A stretch of DNA of 64,000 bases from Corynebacterium sp. MSK041 (GTDB lineage Bacteria > Actinomycetota > Actinomycetes > Mycobacteriales > Mycobacteriaceae), in contig NZ_JASPJK010000013.1 in the NCBI RefSeq assembly GCF_030232265.1, forward strand, positions 1 to 64,000, given 5' to 3'. Made by a program: the position numbers and the translations under genes. The notes under the pieces are model-generated. The model saw only the letters and a list, made by a program, of their open reading frames with translations, ran no database searches and was not told the DNA's origin. Every line of letters begins with the position of its first letter. Within the stretch, counting starts at the first letter, position 1. Of the stretch, positions 48,982 to 57,633 are shown one piece after another.

Positions 48982-49857
48982 TTACCCCTGCTTCTTCGGC
49001 TGCTTGGTGGCCTGTTTCTTGGCGAGCCTCGCTGCACGTTCCTTTTGCTGGATGGCCGTTGCTTCTTCCAGAGTTGGCGCCGAACCACCCAGCGCAGCAG
49101 GCATCCACCTCTGGCCGGGTTCAAACGGGCCGAACCGGCGGGCATATTCCGCGCGGTTACGTTCCAATAACTCCTGCATCGCTGCCTTCACCCGGCGCGT
49201 GTCCTCCTCCGCGTCACCAGTGGTGTACACCGGCTTGCCGTAGCTGAGCATGATCGGGGTGTGAGAACGTCCCAGGTTTTTGGGGATCCCTTTGGTCCAA
49301 ATCCTTTGCGAACCCCAGATCACCGTAGGAATCATGGGCACACCGGCCTCATCCGCAATACGGACCGCACCCGTTTTGAACTCCGCCAACTCAAAGGACC
49401 GCGAGATCGTGGACTCCGGGAAGATGCCCACCAGGCCACCGCCGCTGAGCCACTTCGTTGCCTCGGCGATCGAGTCCGCTCCCGCCGCCCGGTCCACCGG
49501 CACATGCTTCATCCCCCGCATGAGCGCGCCCACAATCTTGGTGTCAAAGACCTCTTTCTTCGCCATAAACCGCACCAGACGCTTCCCCCGCAAGTGCGCA
49601 CCGATGCCGGCGATGATGAAGTCGTAGTAGCCCGTGTGGTTGATCACCAACAAGGCACCGTCCCGCTCCGGGAGATTCTCCGCACCGTGGACATAAAACC
49701 GCAGGCCCTGGGCCCGCATGATGCGCTTAAACCCATTAATAATGGCCTGGTAGAAACGCTCCTTCGACTCCACCGGATGCGGTGCCGGTTCTGCAAAATC
49801 TGCCGGCACCTCAAACAGTGGCCCAATCCACCGCTTCGGTTCGTTGTCCCCAGTCAT
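48982..49857 (-). CDS. 1-acyl-sn-glycerol-3-phosphate acyltransferase family protein (PlsC, copy 2)
   Basis: The 291-residue paralogue of the next gene has NHTGYYDFI and FPESTISRSFELAEFKTG, where the usual FPEGT Gly is Ser. It ends in a basic tail (KKQATKQPKKQG). ATG 49857 starts 23 bases after the serS stop. The tandem pair probably arose by duplication; whether the two differ in acyl donor or acceptor cannot be read from sequence. Confidence 0.85.
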   Translation of the reverse strand: MTGDNEPKRWIGPLFEVPADFAEPAPHPVESKERFYQAIINGFKRIMRAQGLRFYVHGAENLPERDGALLVINHTGYYDFIIAGIGAHLRGKRLVRFMAKKEVFDTKIVGALMRGMKHVPVDRAAGADSIAEATKWLSGGGLVGIFPESTISRSFELAEFKTGAVRIADEAGVPMIPTVIWGSQRIWTKGIPKNLGRSHTPIMLSYGKPVYTTGDAEEDTRRVKAAMQELLERNRAEYARRFGPFEPGQRWMPAALGGSAPTLEEATAIQQKERAARLAKKQATKQPKKQG

Positions 49858-49880
49858 GATGGGACCCCCTTCACAGAAAG

Positions 49881-51137
49881 CTAGTTCTTCGAAAGGATAT
49901 CTTTTCCAACCCACGGACGCAGTGCCTCCGGCACCATCACGGAGCCATCCGCACGCTGGTTGTTCTCCAAGATGGCCACAAGCCAGCGCGTCGTAGCCAA
50001 CGTGCCGTTGAGGGTGGCAGCAATCTGCGTCTTACCCTCCTCATCCCTGTAACGAGTAGCCAGGCGACGGCCCTGGAACGTCGTGCAGTTCGACGTCGAC
50101 GTCAGCTCGCGGTACGTACCCTGCGACGGCACCCACGCCTCCGTATCAAATTTGCGGGCAGCTGACGAGCCAAGGTCGCCCGCCGCGACGTCGATAATGC
50201 GGTACGGCACTTCCACCGCGGCGAGCATCTCACGCTCAAGCCCCAGCAACTTCTGGTGCATCTCCTCTGCATCTTCCGGCTTGCAGTAAACAAACATCTC
50301 GAGTTTGTCGAACTGGTGGACACGCAAAATACCCTTCGTGTCCTTGCCGTAGGAGCCTGCTTCTCTGCGGAAACAGCTCGACCAGCCCGCATATAGCAGC
50401 GGGCCATCGGAGAGATCAATAATCTCGTCCTTGTGGTAGCCCGCCAACGCCACTTCCGACGTACCCACTAGGTACAACTCATCGCGCTCAAGGTAGTAAA
50501 TCTCCTCATCATGCGCATCCAAAAAGCCCGTACCCTGCATAATCTCCGGACGGACAAGCACCGGCGGGACCATCACCTTAAAACCAGCCTCACGCGCCTT
50601 CTGCGCCGCCAGCATCAACATGCCCAGCTGCAGCCACGCGCCGTCACCCACCAGGTAGTAGAAGCGGGCGCCGCCGACTTTGGTGCCCCGTTTGACGTCG
50701 ATAAGCCCCAGCTCCTCGCCGAGATCCAAGTGATCCTTGACCTCGAAATCAAACTCCGGCACCTCCCCCACATGCTCCAGCACGACGAAGTCCTCCTCGC
50801 CACCCGCGGGCGCACCCGCGATGACATTGGAGATGGAATACTGCAGCTGCGCCACACGCTCCTCAGCCTCCGACTGAGCAGCCTCCGCCTCCTTCACCTT
50901 CGCCTTCAGCTCATTCGACCCCTCCAGCAACGCCGGACGGTCCTCCGGGGCAGCCTGGCCAATCTTCTTGCCAAAAGCCTTCTGCTCCCCCCGCAACTCA
51001 TCCGCCTTAGAAATGGCCGCGCGCCGCTCCTCATCGGCCTTCAACAGCGCATCAACTAACGACGGATCCTCACCCCGCGCCTCTTGAGAAGCACGAACAA
51101 CATCAGGATTTTCACGCAGAAACTTCAGATCAATCAC
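49881..51137 (-). CDS. serS: Seryl-tRNA synthetase
   Basis: Charges tRNA-Ser. The 418-residue class II synthetase has an N-terminal coiled-coil arm (about residues 25-105, rich in Glu, Lys and Ala), motif 2 around [22 protein letters not shown] and motif 3 in [17 protein letters not shown]. The start is GTG 51137, giving [12 protein letters not shown] as in homologues. It heads the minus-strand gene series down to glpK. Confidence 0.96.
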   Translation of the reverse strand: MIDLKFLRENPDVVRASQEARGEDPSLVDALLKADEERRAAISKADELRGEQKAFGKKIGQAAPEDRPALLEGSNELKAKVKEAEAAQSEAEERVAQLQYSISNVIAGAPAGGEEDFVVLEHVGEVPEFDFEVKDHLDLGEELGLIDVKRGTKVGGARFYYLVGDGAWLQLGMLMLAAQKAREAGFKVMVPPVLVRPEIMQGTGFLDAHDEEIYYLERDELYLVGTSEVALAGYHKDEIIDLSDGPLLYAGWSSCFRREAGSYGKDTKGILRVHQFDKLEMFVYCKPEDAEEMHQKLLGLEREMLAAVEVPYRIIDVAAGDLGSSAARKFDTEAWVPSQGTYRELTSTSNCTTFQGRRLATRYRDEEGKTQIAATLNGTLATTRWLVAILENNQRADGSVMVPEALRPWVGKDILSKN

Positions 51138-51181
51138 AATCCCCAACCCTACCCGTTGGACTGGGCCCACGAGCTGCAGGC

Positions 51182-52267
51182 ATGATGGAGAACATGAACA
51201 ACGGCAACTCGCTTTCCCGCACAGGACTGCGCACCCTTCTCATCGCCGGACTCGCCGGCGCACTGGGCATGGGTACATACGCCGGCACAACCGGATTCTC
51301 CCTGGCTGCCCAACCTGGCGGCACCACAGGGAAGGTCACCCCGGAACCCGACGCAAACGGCATCATCCCCTTCACCGCTGCCAAAGAAGGCACCTGCCTC
51401 ACCTGGGACATGGACGGCGAAGGCACCATCAGCGCCTTCGAAGAAACCGACTGCAACAACGAACACCGCTTCGAAGTCTCCTCCCGCGAAGACCTGAACA
51501 CCTACCCCACCGCCGAATTCGGCCCCGACGCCCCACCACCCAACCAAACCCGCCAAGCCCAGCTCCGCGAGGAACTCTGCCAAACCGCCTCCATCCGCTA
51601 CCTCGGCGGACGCTACGACCCCTCCGGCCGCTACTCCATCGCCCCCATCCTGCCGCCCACCGACGCATGGGAAGACGGTGACCGCACCATGCTCTGCGGC
51701 CTCCAAGAAACAAACACCGACGGCGTACCTATCCTCACCACCGGCAAAGCCGCCGAACGCGACCAAGCCCGCGTCGCCGAAACCGGAACCTGCCTGATCA
51801 GCGACCAAGCCAACACCCTCACTGCTGTGGACTGCACCGAACCCCACCACATCGAGGTCACCGGCAAAATCGACCTCGCCCCCGTCTTCGCCGACCACAC
51901 CCCCTCGGTCGACGAACAAAACAAATACCTTGGTGATGTCTGCGCCAAAGCCGCCGAAGAATACGTCGGCAGCGAAGAAAACCTCTACCAAACAACCCTG
52001 CAGATCTACTGGGGTACCTCACCCATCCGCGCCTGGGACGGTGGCAGCCGCACCGTCAACTGCGGCCTCATGTTTGCCAAGGACGACCGCTTCTCCACCC
52101 TGACCGGCTCCGCCAAGGACGGCCGTGAAGCCCTCACCATCGACGGAGCAGTGCCTGAAGCCCCGCCGGAGCGCCGTCCGCTGCGCTCTGAACAGGGCGG
52201 AACTGGTGGGGCCGGCGCGTCTGATGGCCCAGTCCCCGTTGCACCCCAGCCCTACAACGCGCCTTAA
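51182..52267 (+). CDS. Septum-formation-domain exported protein
   Basis: The 361-residue protein has an N-terminal membrane anchor ([17 protein letters not shown]). Two related extracytoplasmic domains follow, each beginning with a Cys-containing GTCL motif and an H-x-E strand (EHRFEVSS and PHHIEVTG). This is the Septum_formation family of actinobacteria, also found in DUF4190-type proteins. The C-terminus is a Pro/Gly-rich tail. Several ATGs near 51182 could be the start. It is divergent from serS and 3 bases from the metallopeptidase gene. The molecular role is unknown. Confidence 0.78.
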   Translation: MMENMNNGNSLSRTGLRTLLIAGLAGALGMGTYAGTTGFSLAAQPGGTTGKVTPEPDANGIIPFTAAKEGTCLTWDMDGEGTISAFEETDCNNEHRFEVSSREDLNTYPTAEFGPDAPPPNQTRQAQLREELCQTASIRYLGGRYDPSGRYSIAPILPPTDAWEDGDRTMLCGLQETNTDGVPILTTGKAAERDQARVAETGTCLISDQANTLTAVDCTEPHHIEVTGKIDLAPVFADHTPSVDEQNKYLGDVCAKAAEEYVGSEENLYQTTLQIYWGTSPIRAWDGGSRTVNCGLMFAKDDRFSTLTGSAKDGREALTIDGAVPEAPPERRPLRSEQGGTGGAGASDGPVPVAPQPYNAP

Positions 52268-52270
52268 ACC

Positions 52271-52618
52271 ATGGAACCCATCAGCGACGAAGAGTTCGAA
52301 GCCCTCATCAACGACGCCCTCGACCTCATCCCCGAATCCTTCGCCCGTTCCATGACCAACATGGTCATCCTGGCCCGGCCCTACAACGAGGACAACCCCA
52401 CCCTGCTTGGCCTTTTCGAGGGCGTCCCCCTCACCGAACAACACGCCAACCACACCGGCCACCTGCCGGATGCCGTGTTCATCTACAAAGATGCACTCGA
52501 AGCCATCTGCTCAGACATCGACGAGCTCCGCCACGAGGTCAAAGTCACCGTCTTCCACGAGGTGGGACACTACTTCGGGTTGGAAGAAGACGAGTTGCAT
52601 GAGTTGGGGTGGGGGTAG
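52271..52618 (+). CDS. Metallopeptidase family protein (minizincin, HExxH)
   Basis: The 115-residue protein has the zinc-binding motif FHEVGHYFGLEEDEL near the C-terminus, as in the DUF1025/zincin_1 family that is widespread next to serS in actinobacteria. The substrate is unknown. It follows the septum-formation gene by 3 bases. Confidence 0.87.
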   Translation: MEPISDEEFEALINDALDLIPESFARSMTNMVILARPYNEDNPTLLGLFEGVPLTEQHANHTGHLPDAVFIYKDALEAICSDIDELRHEVKVTVFHEVGHYFGLEEDELHELGWG

Positions 52619-52638
52619 CGTCGATAAGCAGCGAGGCG

Positions 52639-52740
52639 CTGTGTAAACGGTGACATGGCCCTCGGGCGGTAATTTTAAACCTGCAGGTCACAGATTTCTG
52701 TCTAGTGATAGTTACCAGGGAAGTGTAAAATTTTACACAG
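52639..52740 (+). repeat. MITE-like repeat copy 1
   Basis: A 102-base element starts CTGTGTAAA and ends TGTAAAATTTTACACAG, giving terminal inverted repeats. It is about 84 percent identical by hand count, without gaps, to 53844-53945, in the same orientation. It contains the shared core GCAGGTCACAGATTTCTG. Both copies are preceded by GCG. Confidence 0.8.
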
Positions 52741-52791
52741 AACTTCGGACCGGAGGGAACCAAACCCCATCCCGCGGCAGTCTAAAACTAT

Positions 52792-53796
52792 GTGAACACT
52801 TCACCTTTCAATCCGCCACAACCGCCACGCAACGGGATGAATGTGGACGGGAAAATGCCCGGCGGCCTGCACACAAACGGCCTGGGACTGCCCGTGAACG
52901 GCACATTCACCATGCCCAGCGGCTTCGCGCGCCCACCAGAACTTGCCCACCAACAATCCTTCGACCATCCGCGCCGCATCATCTACCGCGCACCGGCAGC
53001 CAGCCGCGCCATAGCGATGTGGCTCGAGCACCCACACCTGACCATCTGCGGCCTCAGCGCGCTCGCACTCTTTGGCCTGCCGTTTTTCGCCGACAGCAAC
53101 GACACCACACTGCGCGGCATGACACGACGGAAACAGCTGGCCACCCAATTCACCCCGCTCGTCCTGCGCCGTCCCGCCGACACCACCTGGGCTGTCCGCG
53201 CCTGCGGGTACGTCATCCCGATCTCTCCACCCGAAGTCGCCGTCGCCGAAACCCTCCAGCTCATCCGCCACGGCACCTACTCATGGCAGGTCTATCCCGT
53301 CGATGGGTACGACCCCACGGACATCAGGGCCATTCAGCTTATCGACGCCTCCCTCCGCCACCTCCCCCTCCCCCTCGCCCCCATCCTCACCGCCAGCCGG
53401 GGAATGGTGAACCAGCGGTGGCTAAAGAAGGTGAGTGGGCTTTCGAGCGCCTTGGCCGACTCCCCCAAAGAAACCGAAATGCGCCTCCTCATCCTGGCCC
53501 TGTGCCGCGAGCTTGGCCTGGAGCTGGGTGTGGATCTGGTTGAACAACATGTCCTGATGGGCGGCGACAAGATCATCACCGTGTTTGACCTGGCCATTCC
53601 CGGCCTACGCATCGGCATCATGTACGACGGTGAACACCACCTCACCCGCCAACAACGCGACCGGGATAGCCGCATCAACATCGAGTGCGCCAAGCAGGAC
53701 TGGGCCGTCATCCGTGTTACTGCGGGGACCCTCCACTCCCTGCCGGACACGCTCCGGCAATTGGTCTTGGCCCGGCGCGGCTTCCTCCAGGGGTAG
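52792..53796 (+). CDS. AbiEi/DUF559-like protein with PD-(D/E)XK-type C-terminal domain
   Basis: The protein has 334 residues. The N-terminal two thirds resemble actinobacterial proteins with an AbiEi-like transcriptional or antitoxin domain (HLTICGLSALALFGLP). The last 130 residues resemble DUF559/Vsr-type nucleases: FDLAIPGLRIGIMYDGEHHLTR, then RDSRINIECAKQDWAVIRVTAGTL. In related proteins the strand usually reads IEYDG; here it reads IMYDG, so one acidic residue may be missing. The start is GTG 52792 (no clear ribosome binding site); ATG 52837 is an alternative. It is flanked on both sides by MITE-like repeats. Confidence 0.6.
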   Translation: MNTSPFNPPQPPRNGMNVDGKMPGGLHTNGLGLPVNGTFTMPSGFARPPELAHQQSFDHPRRIIYRAPAASRAIAMWLEHPHLTICGLSALALFGLPFFADSNDTTLRGMTRRKQLATQFTPLVLRRPADTTWAVRACGYVIPISPPEVAVAETLQLIRHGTYSWQVYPVDGYDPTDIRAIQLIDASLRHLPLPLAPILTASRGMVNQRWLKKVSGLSSALADSPKETEMRLLILALCRELGLELGVDLVEQHVLMGGDKIITVFDLAIPGLRIGIMYDGEHHLTRQQRDRDSRINIECAKQDWAVIRVTAGTLHSLPDTLRQLVLARRGFLQG

Positions 53797-53843
53797 GTCT
53801 GAATGGGATCGAGCCGCCAGTTTTAGGCCCTCCCCCGGGGGCG

Positions 53844-53945
53844 CTGTGTAAAAAATTACATGCCCCTCGCGCGGCATTTTTAAACCCGCAGGTCACAGAT
53901 TTCTGCCCGGCGATCGTTACCAGGGCAATGTAAAATTTTACACAG
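53844..53945 (+). repeat. MITE-like repeat copy 2
   Basis: A 102-base element in the same orientation as the copy at 52639. Its two ends form imperfect inverted repeats of about 22 bases: CTGTGTAAAAAATTACAT against the complement of the right end, CTGTGTAAAATTTTACAT. Confidence 0.82.
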
Positions 53946-53991
53946 CGTCCCGCAGGGAAGGGCTCGGCGAGGGCCGGCGGAAGGGCCGGGG

Positions 53992-54654
53992 TCAGCCGCG
54001 CAGACCCGCCAAGTCGTAGGCCCCCCACCGCACAACCTCCCAGTCACCGAAGGTGGCGGCGGGGTCGTCACCAGGGTTGAGCACGACGTATTCGCAGTTG
54101 GGGAGGTAGGACTGCTCGGCAAATTGGGGGTCAACCTGGCAGGCGTTGGCGGTGAAAGCCCTGATGGCCCCGCCGTGGGAAACCACGACAGTCGAGTCTG
54201 TGGAAGAACCCGTGGAAGAACCCGCAGAAGACTGGGCAGGGTCAAGCGCGGCCAGCACTCCGGCGCGGTAGCGGGTGAGGAAGGTGTCTAGGGAATCGCC
54301 GTCTTCAACAGTGGCGGCGAGGTCGCGGCGGTAGAAGCCACGGAAGGCGTTGAGGTAGGCCTCGTGGGCTGCCCAGGAGTTGTGCATCTCCCACCGGCCA
54401 GCGTGGATTTCTTGGAGGCCGGGGAGGGCGGGGATGTCGCTGACCAGGGAAGAAAAGGCAATGGCAGCGGTCTGCCGGGCACGGAGGGCTTCGGAGGAGA
54501 AGACGCGGTCCACCTGGTAGGAGGCAGAAATGGCTTGGCCGGCAGCCAAAGCTTGTTCCTCGCCGAGTGCGGTTAGGGGTGCACCGGGGACGAGGGTGTC
54601 CAGTTTGCGGTCGACGTTGGAGGTGGTTTGGCCGTGTCGTAAAAGAATCAGCAT
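53992..54654 (-). CDS. Histidine phosphatase family protein (GpmB-like)
   Basis: The 220-residue enzyme has the N-terminal catalytic motif LRHGQTTSNVD and the second histidine in VVVSHGGAIRAF, as in phosphoglycerate-mutase-like phosphatases. A Ser/Thr/Gly insertion lies just before the second histidine motif. The physiological substrate is unknown. ATG 54654 almost abuts the pheA stop (54657), so the two are probably co-transcribed. Confidence 0.88.
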   Translation of the reverse strand: MLILLRHGQTTSNVDRKLDTLVPGAPLTALGEEQALAAGQAISASYQVDRVFSSEALRARQTAAIAFSSLVSDIPALPGLQEIHAGRWEMHNSWAAHEAYLNAFRGFYRRDLAATVEDGDSLDTFLTRYRAGVLAALDPAQSSAGSSTGSSTDSTVVVSHGGAIRAFTANACQVDPQFAEQSYLPNCEYVVLNPGDDPAATFGDWEVVRWGAYDLAGLRG

Positions 54655-54656
54655 GA

Positions 54657-55601
54657 CTAATCTCCTAACTCTCCGAGAACTCCAGTGCGCGCGGCCCGAA
54701 CCCATTGTTCAGCCTGGGCGAGGCGGGCCGGGTCCATCGTGACAGAAGGAACAACCCCAGAGCCCTCCGCGCGGTAGCGCGGCCAGGACCCCAGGAAGGT
54801 GACCGTGGTGGCGCGGAGCCAGAGGGAGCGCAGGGCCTCGGCGAGTGGGATGTCGTCGATGTGTCCTACCAGGTCAACGTAGAAGTTATAGGTGTTGGCT
54901 TCTTCGCGGGTGGGGCGGGATTCAATGCGGGTGAGGTCCACGCCGCGGTAGGCGAATTCGTGCAGGGCTCCGACCAAGGTGCCGGCTTCGTTGGGGAGCT
55001 GGAAGACGACGGAGCTGCGGTCATCGCCGGTGCGCGGGGTGGGCACGCCGGTAGGTCCTGCCAGTACGAAGCGGGTGCGGGCAGTGGCTAGGTCGGCGAT
55101 GCCGGTGGCGTGGACTTCCAGCCCGAACAGGTCGGCGGCGCGCAGTGGCGCGGCGGCAACATCGGCTTTCCCCTCCGCCACGGCTTGGGCGGCAGCGGCG
55201 TTGGAGGTCGCGGCGAGGTACTCCACCGGCGGCAGGTTCTGGTTAAGCCAGCGGCGGACTTGGCGGTGGGCGACGGGGTGGGTGGAGAAGCGGGTGGCGT
55301 CGATAAGCGAAAAGCCTGGCCTTGTCATGATGGCGAAGCTGATGGGAAGCTCCACCTCCCCATAGACCTGCACGCCGGGCGCTTCGAGGAATGCGTCGGA
55401 TGTGCTGGTCACGGCGCCGTCGACGGAGTTCTCAATCGCGACGACGGCCCAGTCCGCGTGGCCTTCGCGCACGGCATTGAGCGCCTCGGAGGGTGAGTCG
55501 ACGGGCAGCGGCGTGATCTCGCCGAGCCCTTCCACGAGCCGCCACAGCGCCTCCTCCGTGAACGTGCCCGCGGGCCCTAGATACGCGACGGTTGCAGTCA
55601 T
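54657..55601 (-). CDS. pheA: Prephenate dehydratase
   Basis: Converts prephenate to phenylpyruvate in phenylalanine synthesis. The 314-residue protein has a catalytic domain (AYLGPAGTFTEEAL, then IENSVDGAVTSTSDAF and STHPVAHRQV) and a C-terminal ACT domain (the ESRPTREEANTYNFYVDL segment) that usually mediates phenylalanine feedback. ATG 55601 matches the family start. It is divergent from the CPBP gene, 25 bases away. Confidence 0.95.
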   Translation of the reverse strand: MTATVAYLGPAGTFTEEALWRLVEGLGEITPLPVDSPSEALNAVREGHADWAVVAIENSVDGAVTSTSDAFLEAPGVQVYGEVELPISFAIMTRPGFSLIDATRFSTHPVAHRQVRRWLNQNLPPVEYLAATSNAAAAQAVAEGKADVAAAPLRAADLFGLEVHATGIADLATARTRFVLAGPTGVPTPRTGDDRSSVVFQLPNEAGTLVGALHEFAYRGVDLTRIESRPTREEANTYNFYVDLVGHIDDIPLAEALRSLWLRATTVTFLGSWPRYRAEGSGVVPSVTMDPARLAQAEQWVRAARTGVLGELGD

Positions 55602-55626
55602 AGGTACCCAGCCTACAGTTGCACGC

Positions 55627-56319
55627 ATGAAGCGACTTGTTGCCGAGGTGGCCATTGTTCTGTGCATCACGTTCGGCATGGCGGGGGTCAAGGCCCTACT
55701 CAGGCTTATCGACGCCGCCCAGTCCCCCCTCAACCAACACCAGGTTGTGCTTAATGGCGCCACCTCGGCCCTCCCCTGGCTGGATATCTCCTTGCAGGTG
55801 GCATCCGCCCTGACCTTGTTCGCGTGGGGCGCGTTGGCGCTCTACCTGCTGGAGCGGTGTCTGGAGCGTCCTTCGTGGCGGGATCTGGCGTGGGGTGCCG
55901 GGTTGGCGGCACTGATTGGCATTCCGGGGCTGGCCTTGTACGTGGGGGCGTATCACCTGGGGTTCTCGGCAGAGGTGGTGCCAGCGACGGACGCGTCGCG
56001 CGTGCCACTGCTGCTTCTATGGTCCGCGGCGAATGCGTTCAGTGAGGAAGTCGTGGTGGTGCTGTGGCTGGTCACCCGGCTGCGCCAACTGAAGGTGCCG
56101 GTGTGGGGCGCCGTCGCTGGATCGGCGGTACTACGTGGTTCCTACCACCTCTACCAGGGGTTTTCGGCGGGTGTGGGCAACGTGGTGATGGGCGTTGTGT
56201 TCGCGTGGTTCTTCGCACGCACTGGGAAAGTGTGGCCGCTCATCCTGGCGCACTTCCTCATCGACGTGGTGGCCTACGTGGGGTATCTCATGCTCGACCT
56301 GTCATGGCTCCGGCTGTAG
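55627..56319 (+). CDS. CPBP-family intramembrane metalloprotease homologue
   Basis: The 230-residue protein has about seven to eight helices. The family motif is ANAFSEEVVVVLWL followed by VTRLRQL, then YHLYQGF and HFLIDVVAY, giving the Glu-Glu and His residues of CPBP (Rce1-like) proteins. The usual Arg of EExxxR is absent, which is common in actinobacterial members. The substrate is unknown. Confidence 0.8.
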   Translation: MKRLVAEVAIVLCITFGMAGVKALLRLIDAAQSPLNQHQVVLNGATSALPWLDISLQVASALTLFAWGALALYLLERCLERPSWRDLAWGAGLAALIGIPGLALYVGAYHLGFSAEVVPATDASRVPLLLLWSAANAFSEEVVVVLWLVTRLRQLKVPVWGAVAGSAVLRGSYHLYQGFSAGVGNVVMGVVFAWFFARTGKVWPLILAHFLIDVVAYVGYLMLDLSWLRL

Positions 56320-56361
56320 CGCACCAGGGATTTGTGGATTGGACCGTTTAGAATGTGCCCC

Positions 56362-57633
56362 ATGTCCAACCCGCACTCCAACGACCCCCGGGACAACCCG
56401 GGGGAATTTCTGCTGGGCAAAGATGGGGCACCGATCCTGGATAGGTACGGCCGACCCATCCGTCGACGCTCCGCACAAAGAGTATCCGCGGAGCGACCGG
56501 AAAGACCTGAGCATCCCCGCCAGCACATGCCTGGTGAGGGCGGGTACCAACCCCGACGGGAACCACTGCCTCCGCGGCAGGCAGCGCAGCCAGCGAGGCC
56601 AGCGCGGCCGGTGCAGCGACGCGGTGGACGCCCAACGCAACGGCCAACGCAGCGGCCAGTCGGGCGGCCAGGAGGACGGCCGGGACCGAGGCCCGTGGGA
56701 CGGCCCGCAAAAAGACCCCCGCAACGACCACGGCGCCGCCGCAATCCGTTGAACCTACTGGGGTGGATCCTCTCGATCGTCCTGGTGGGCGCCGTGGTGG
56801 TCACGTTGGTGGCGGATGCGCGGCTGGCACGGGTGGATGCGTTGCCGGATGCGCGGATTGGTAATACGGCGGGGACGAACTGGCTGATTGTGGGATCGGA
56901 TTCGCGGCAGGGCCTGTCCGACGAGGACGTGGCGCGGTTGGGAACGGGCGGCGATATTGGTTCGGGTCGCACGGATGCCATCATGCTGTTCCACATCCCA
57001 GCCACGGGCAAGGCAACCCTGTTGTCCATCCCGCGTGATTCCTATGTGGAGATCCCTGGGTATGGCTACGACAAGGTCAATGCGGCGTTCGCGTTTGGGG
57101 GACCGAAGTTGCTCAGCCAGACGGTGGAAAACGCCACTGGTTTACGGGTGGACCACTATGCGGAAGTGGGCATGGGTGGTCTTGCCGGACTGACGGATGT
57201 GGCTGGTGGTGTGGAGCTGTGCCCACCGGAGCCGATCCAGGATCCGCTGGCCAACCTGGATATTCAGGCGGGCTGCCAGGTGATGGATGGGCCGACAGCG
57301 TTGGGGTACGTGCGTACGCGTGCAACGGCGATGGGGGATCTGGACCGGGTAGCTCGTCAGCGAGAATTCCTCGGTGCCCTGATGCATACGGTTGTGTCAC
57401 CGAAGGTGCTGCTCAACCCGTTCCGGGCGGTGCCGTTGGCGTTGAAAGGCAGCCAGCTGTTCACCGTGGGCAAGAACGACCACGTGTGGCACCTAGCCCG
57501 CCTGGCGTTGGCCATGCGCGGCGGGATCAACACGGAAACAGTGCCGATTTCCCATTTCGCTGACACCGAGGTCGGCAACGTCGCCGTGTGGGACGACGCT
57601 GCCGCCGGGCAGTTGTTTGGGGGAATGAGGTAG
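56362..57633 (+). CDS. LytR-CpsA-Psr (LCP) family phosphotransferase
   Basis: Attaches arabinogalactan or another glycopolymer to peptidoglycan. The 423-residue protein has a long cytoplasmic N-terminus with repeated Gly/Gln-Arg-Pro triplets, one transmembrane helix (LLGWILSIVLVGAVVVTLV) and an LCP domain with IPRDSYVEIPG, GYDKVNAAFAFGG and ALGYVRTRATAMGDLDRVARQREFL. ATG 56362 is chosen over upstream in-frame codons (GTG 56332, ATG 56353). The stop directly abuts the stop of the convergent permease gene. Confidence 0.9.
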   Translation: MSNPHSNDPRDNPGEFLLGKDGAPILDRYGRPIRRRSAQRVSAERPERPEHPRQHMPGEGGYQPRREPLPPRQAAQPARPARPVQRRGGRPTQRPTQRPVGRPGGRPGPRPVGRPAKRPPQRPRRRRNPLNLLGWILSIVLVGAVVVTLVADARLARVDALPDARIGNTAGTNWLIVGSDSRQGLSDEDVARLGTGGDIGSGRTDAIMLFHIPATGKATLLSIPRDSYVEIPGYGYDKVNAAFAFGGPKLLSQTVENATGLRVDHYAEVGMGGLAGLTDVAGGVELCPPEPIQDPLANLDIQAGCQVMDGPTALGYVRTRATAMGDLDRVARQREFLGALMHTVVSPKVLLNPFRAVPLALKGSQLFTVGKNDHVWHLARLALAMRGGINTETVPISHFADTEVGNVAVWDDAAAGQLFGGMR

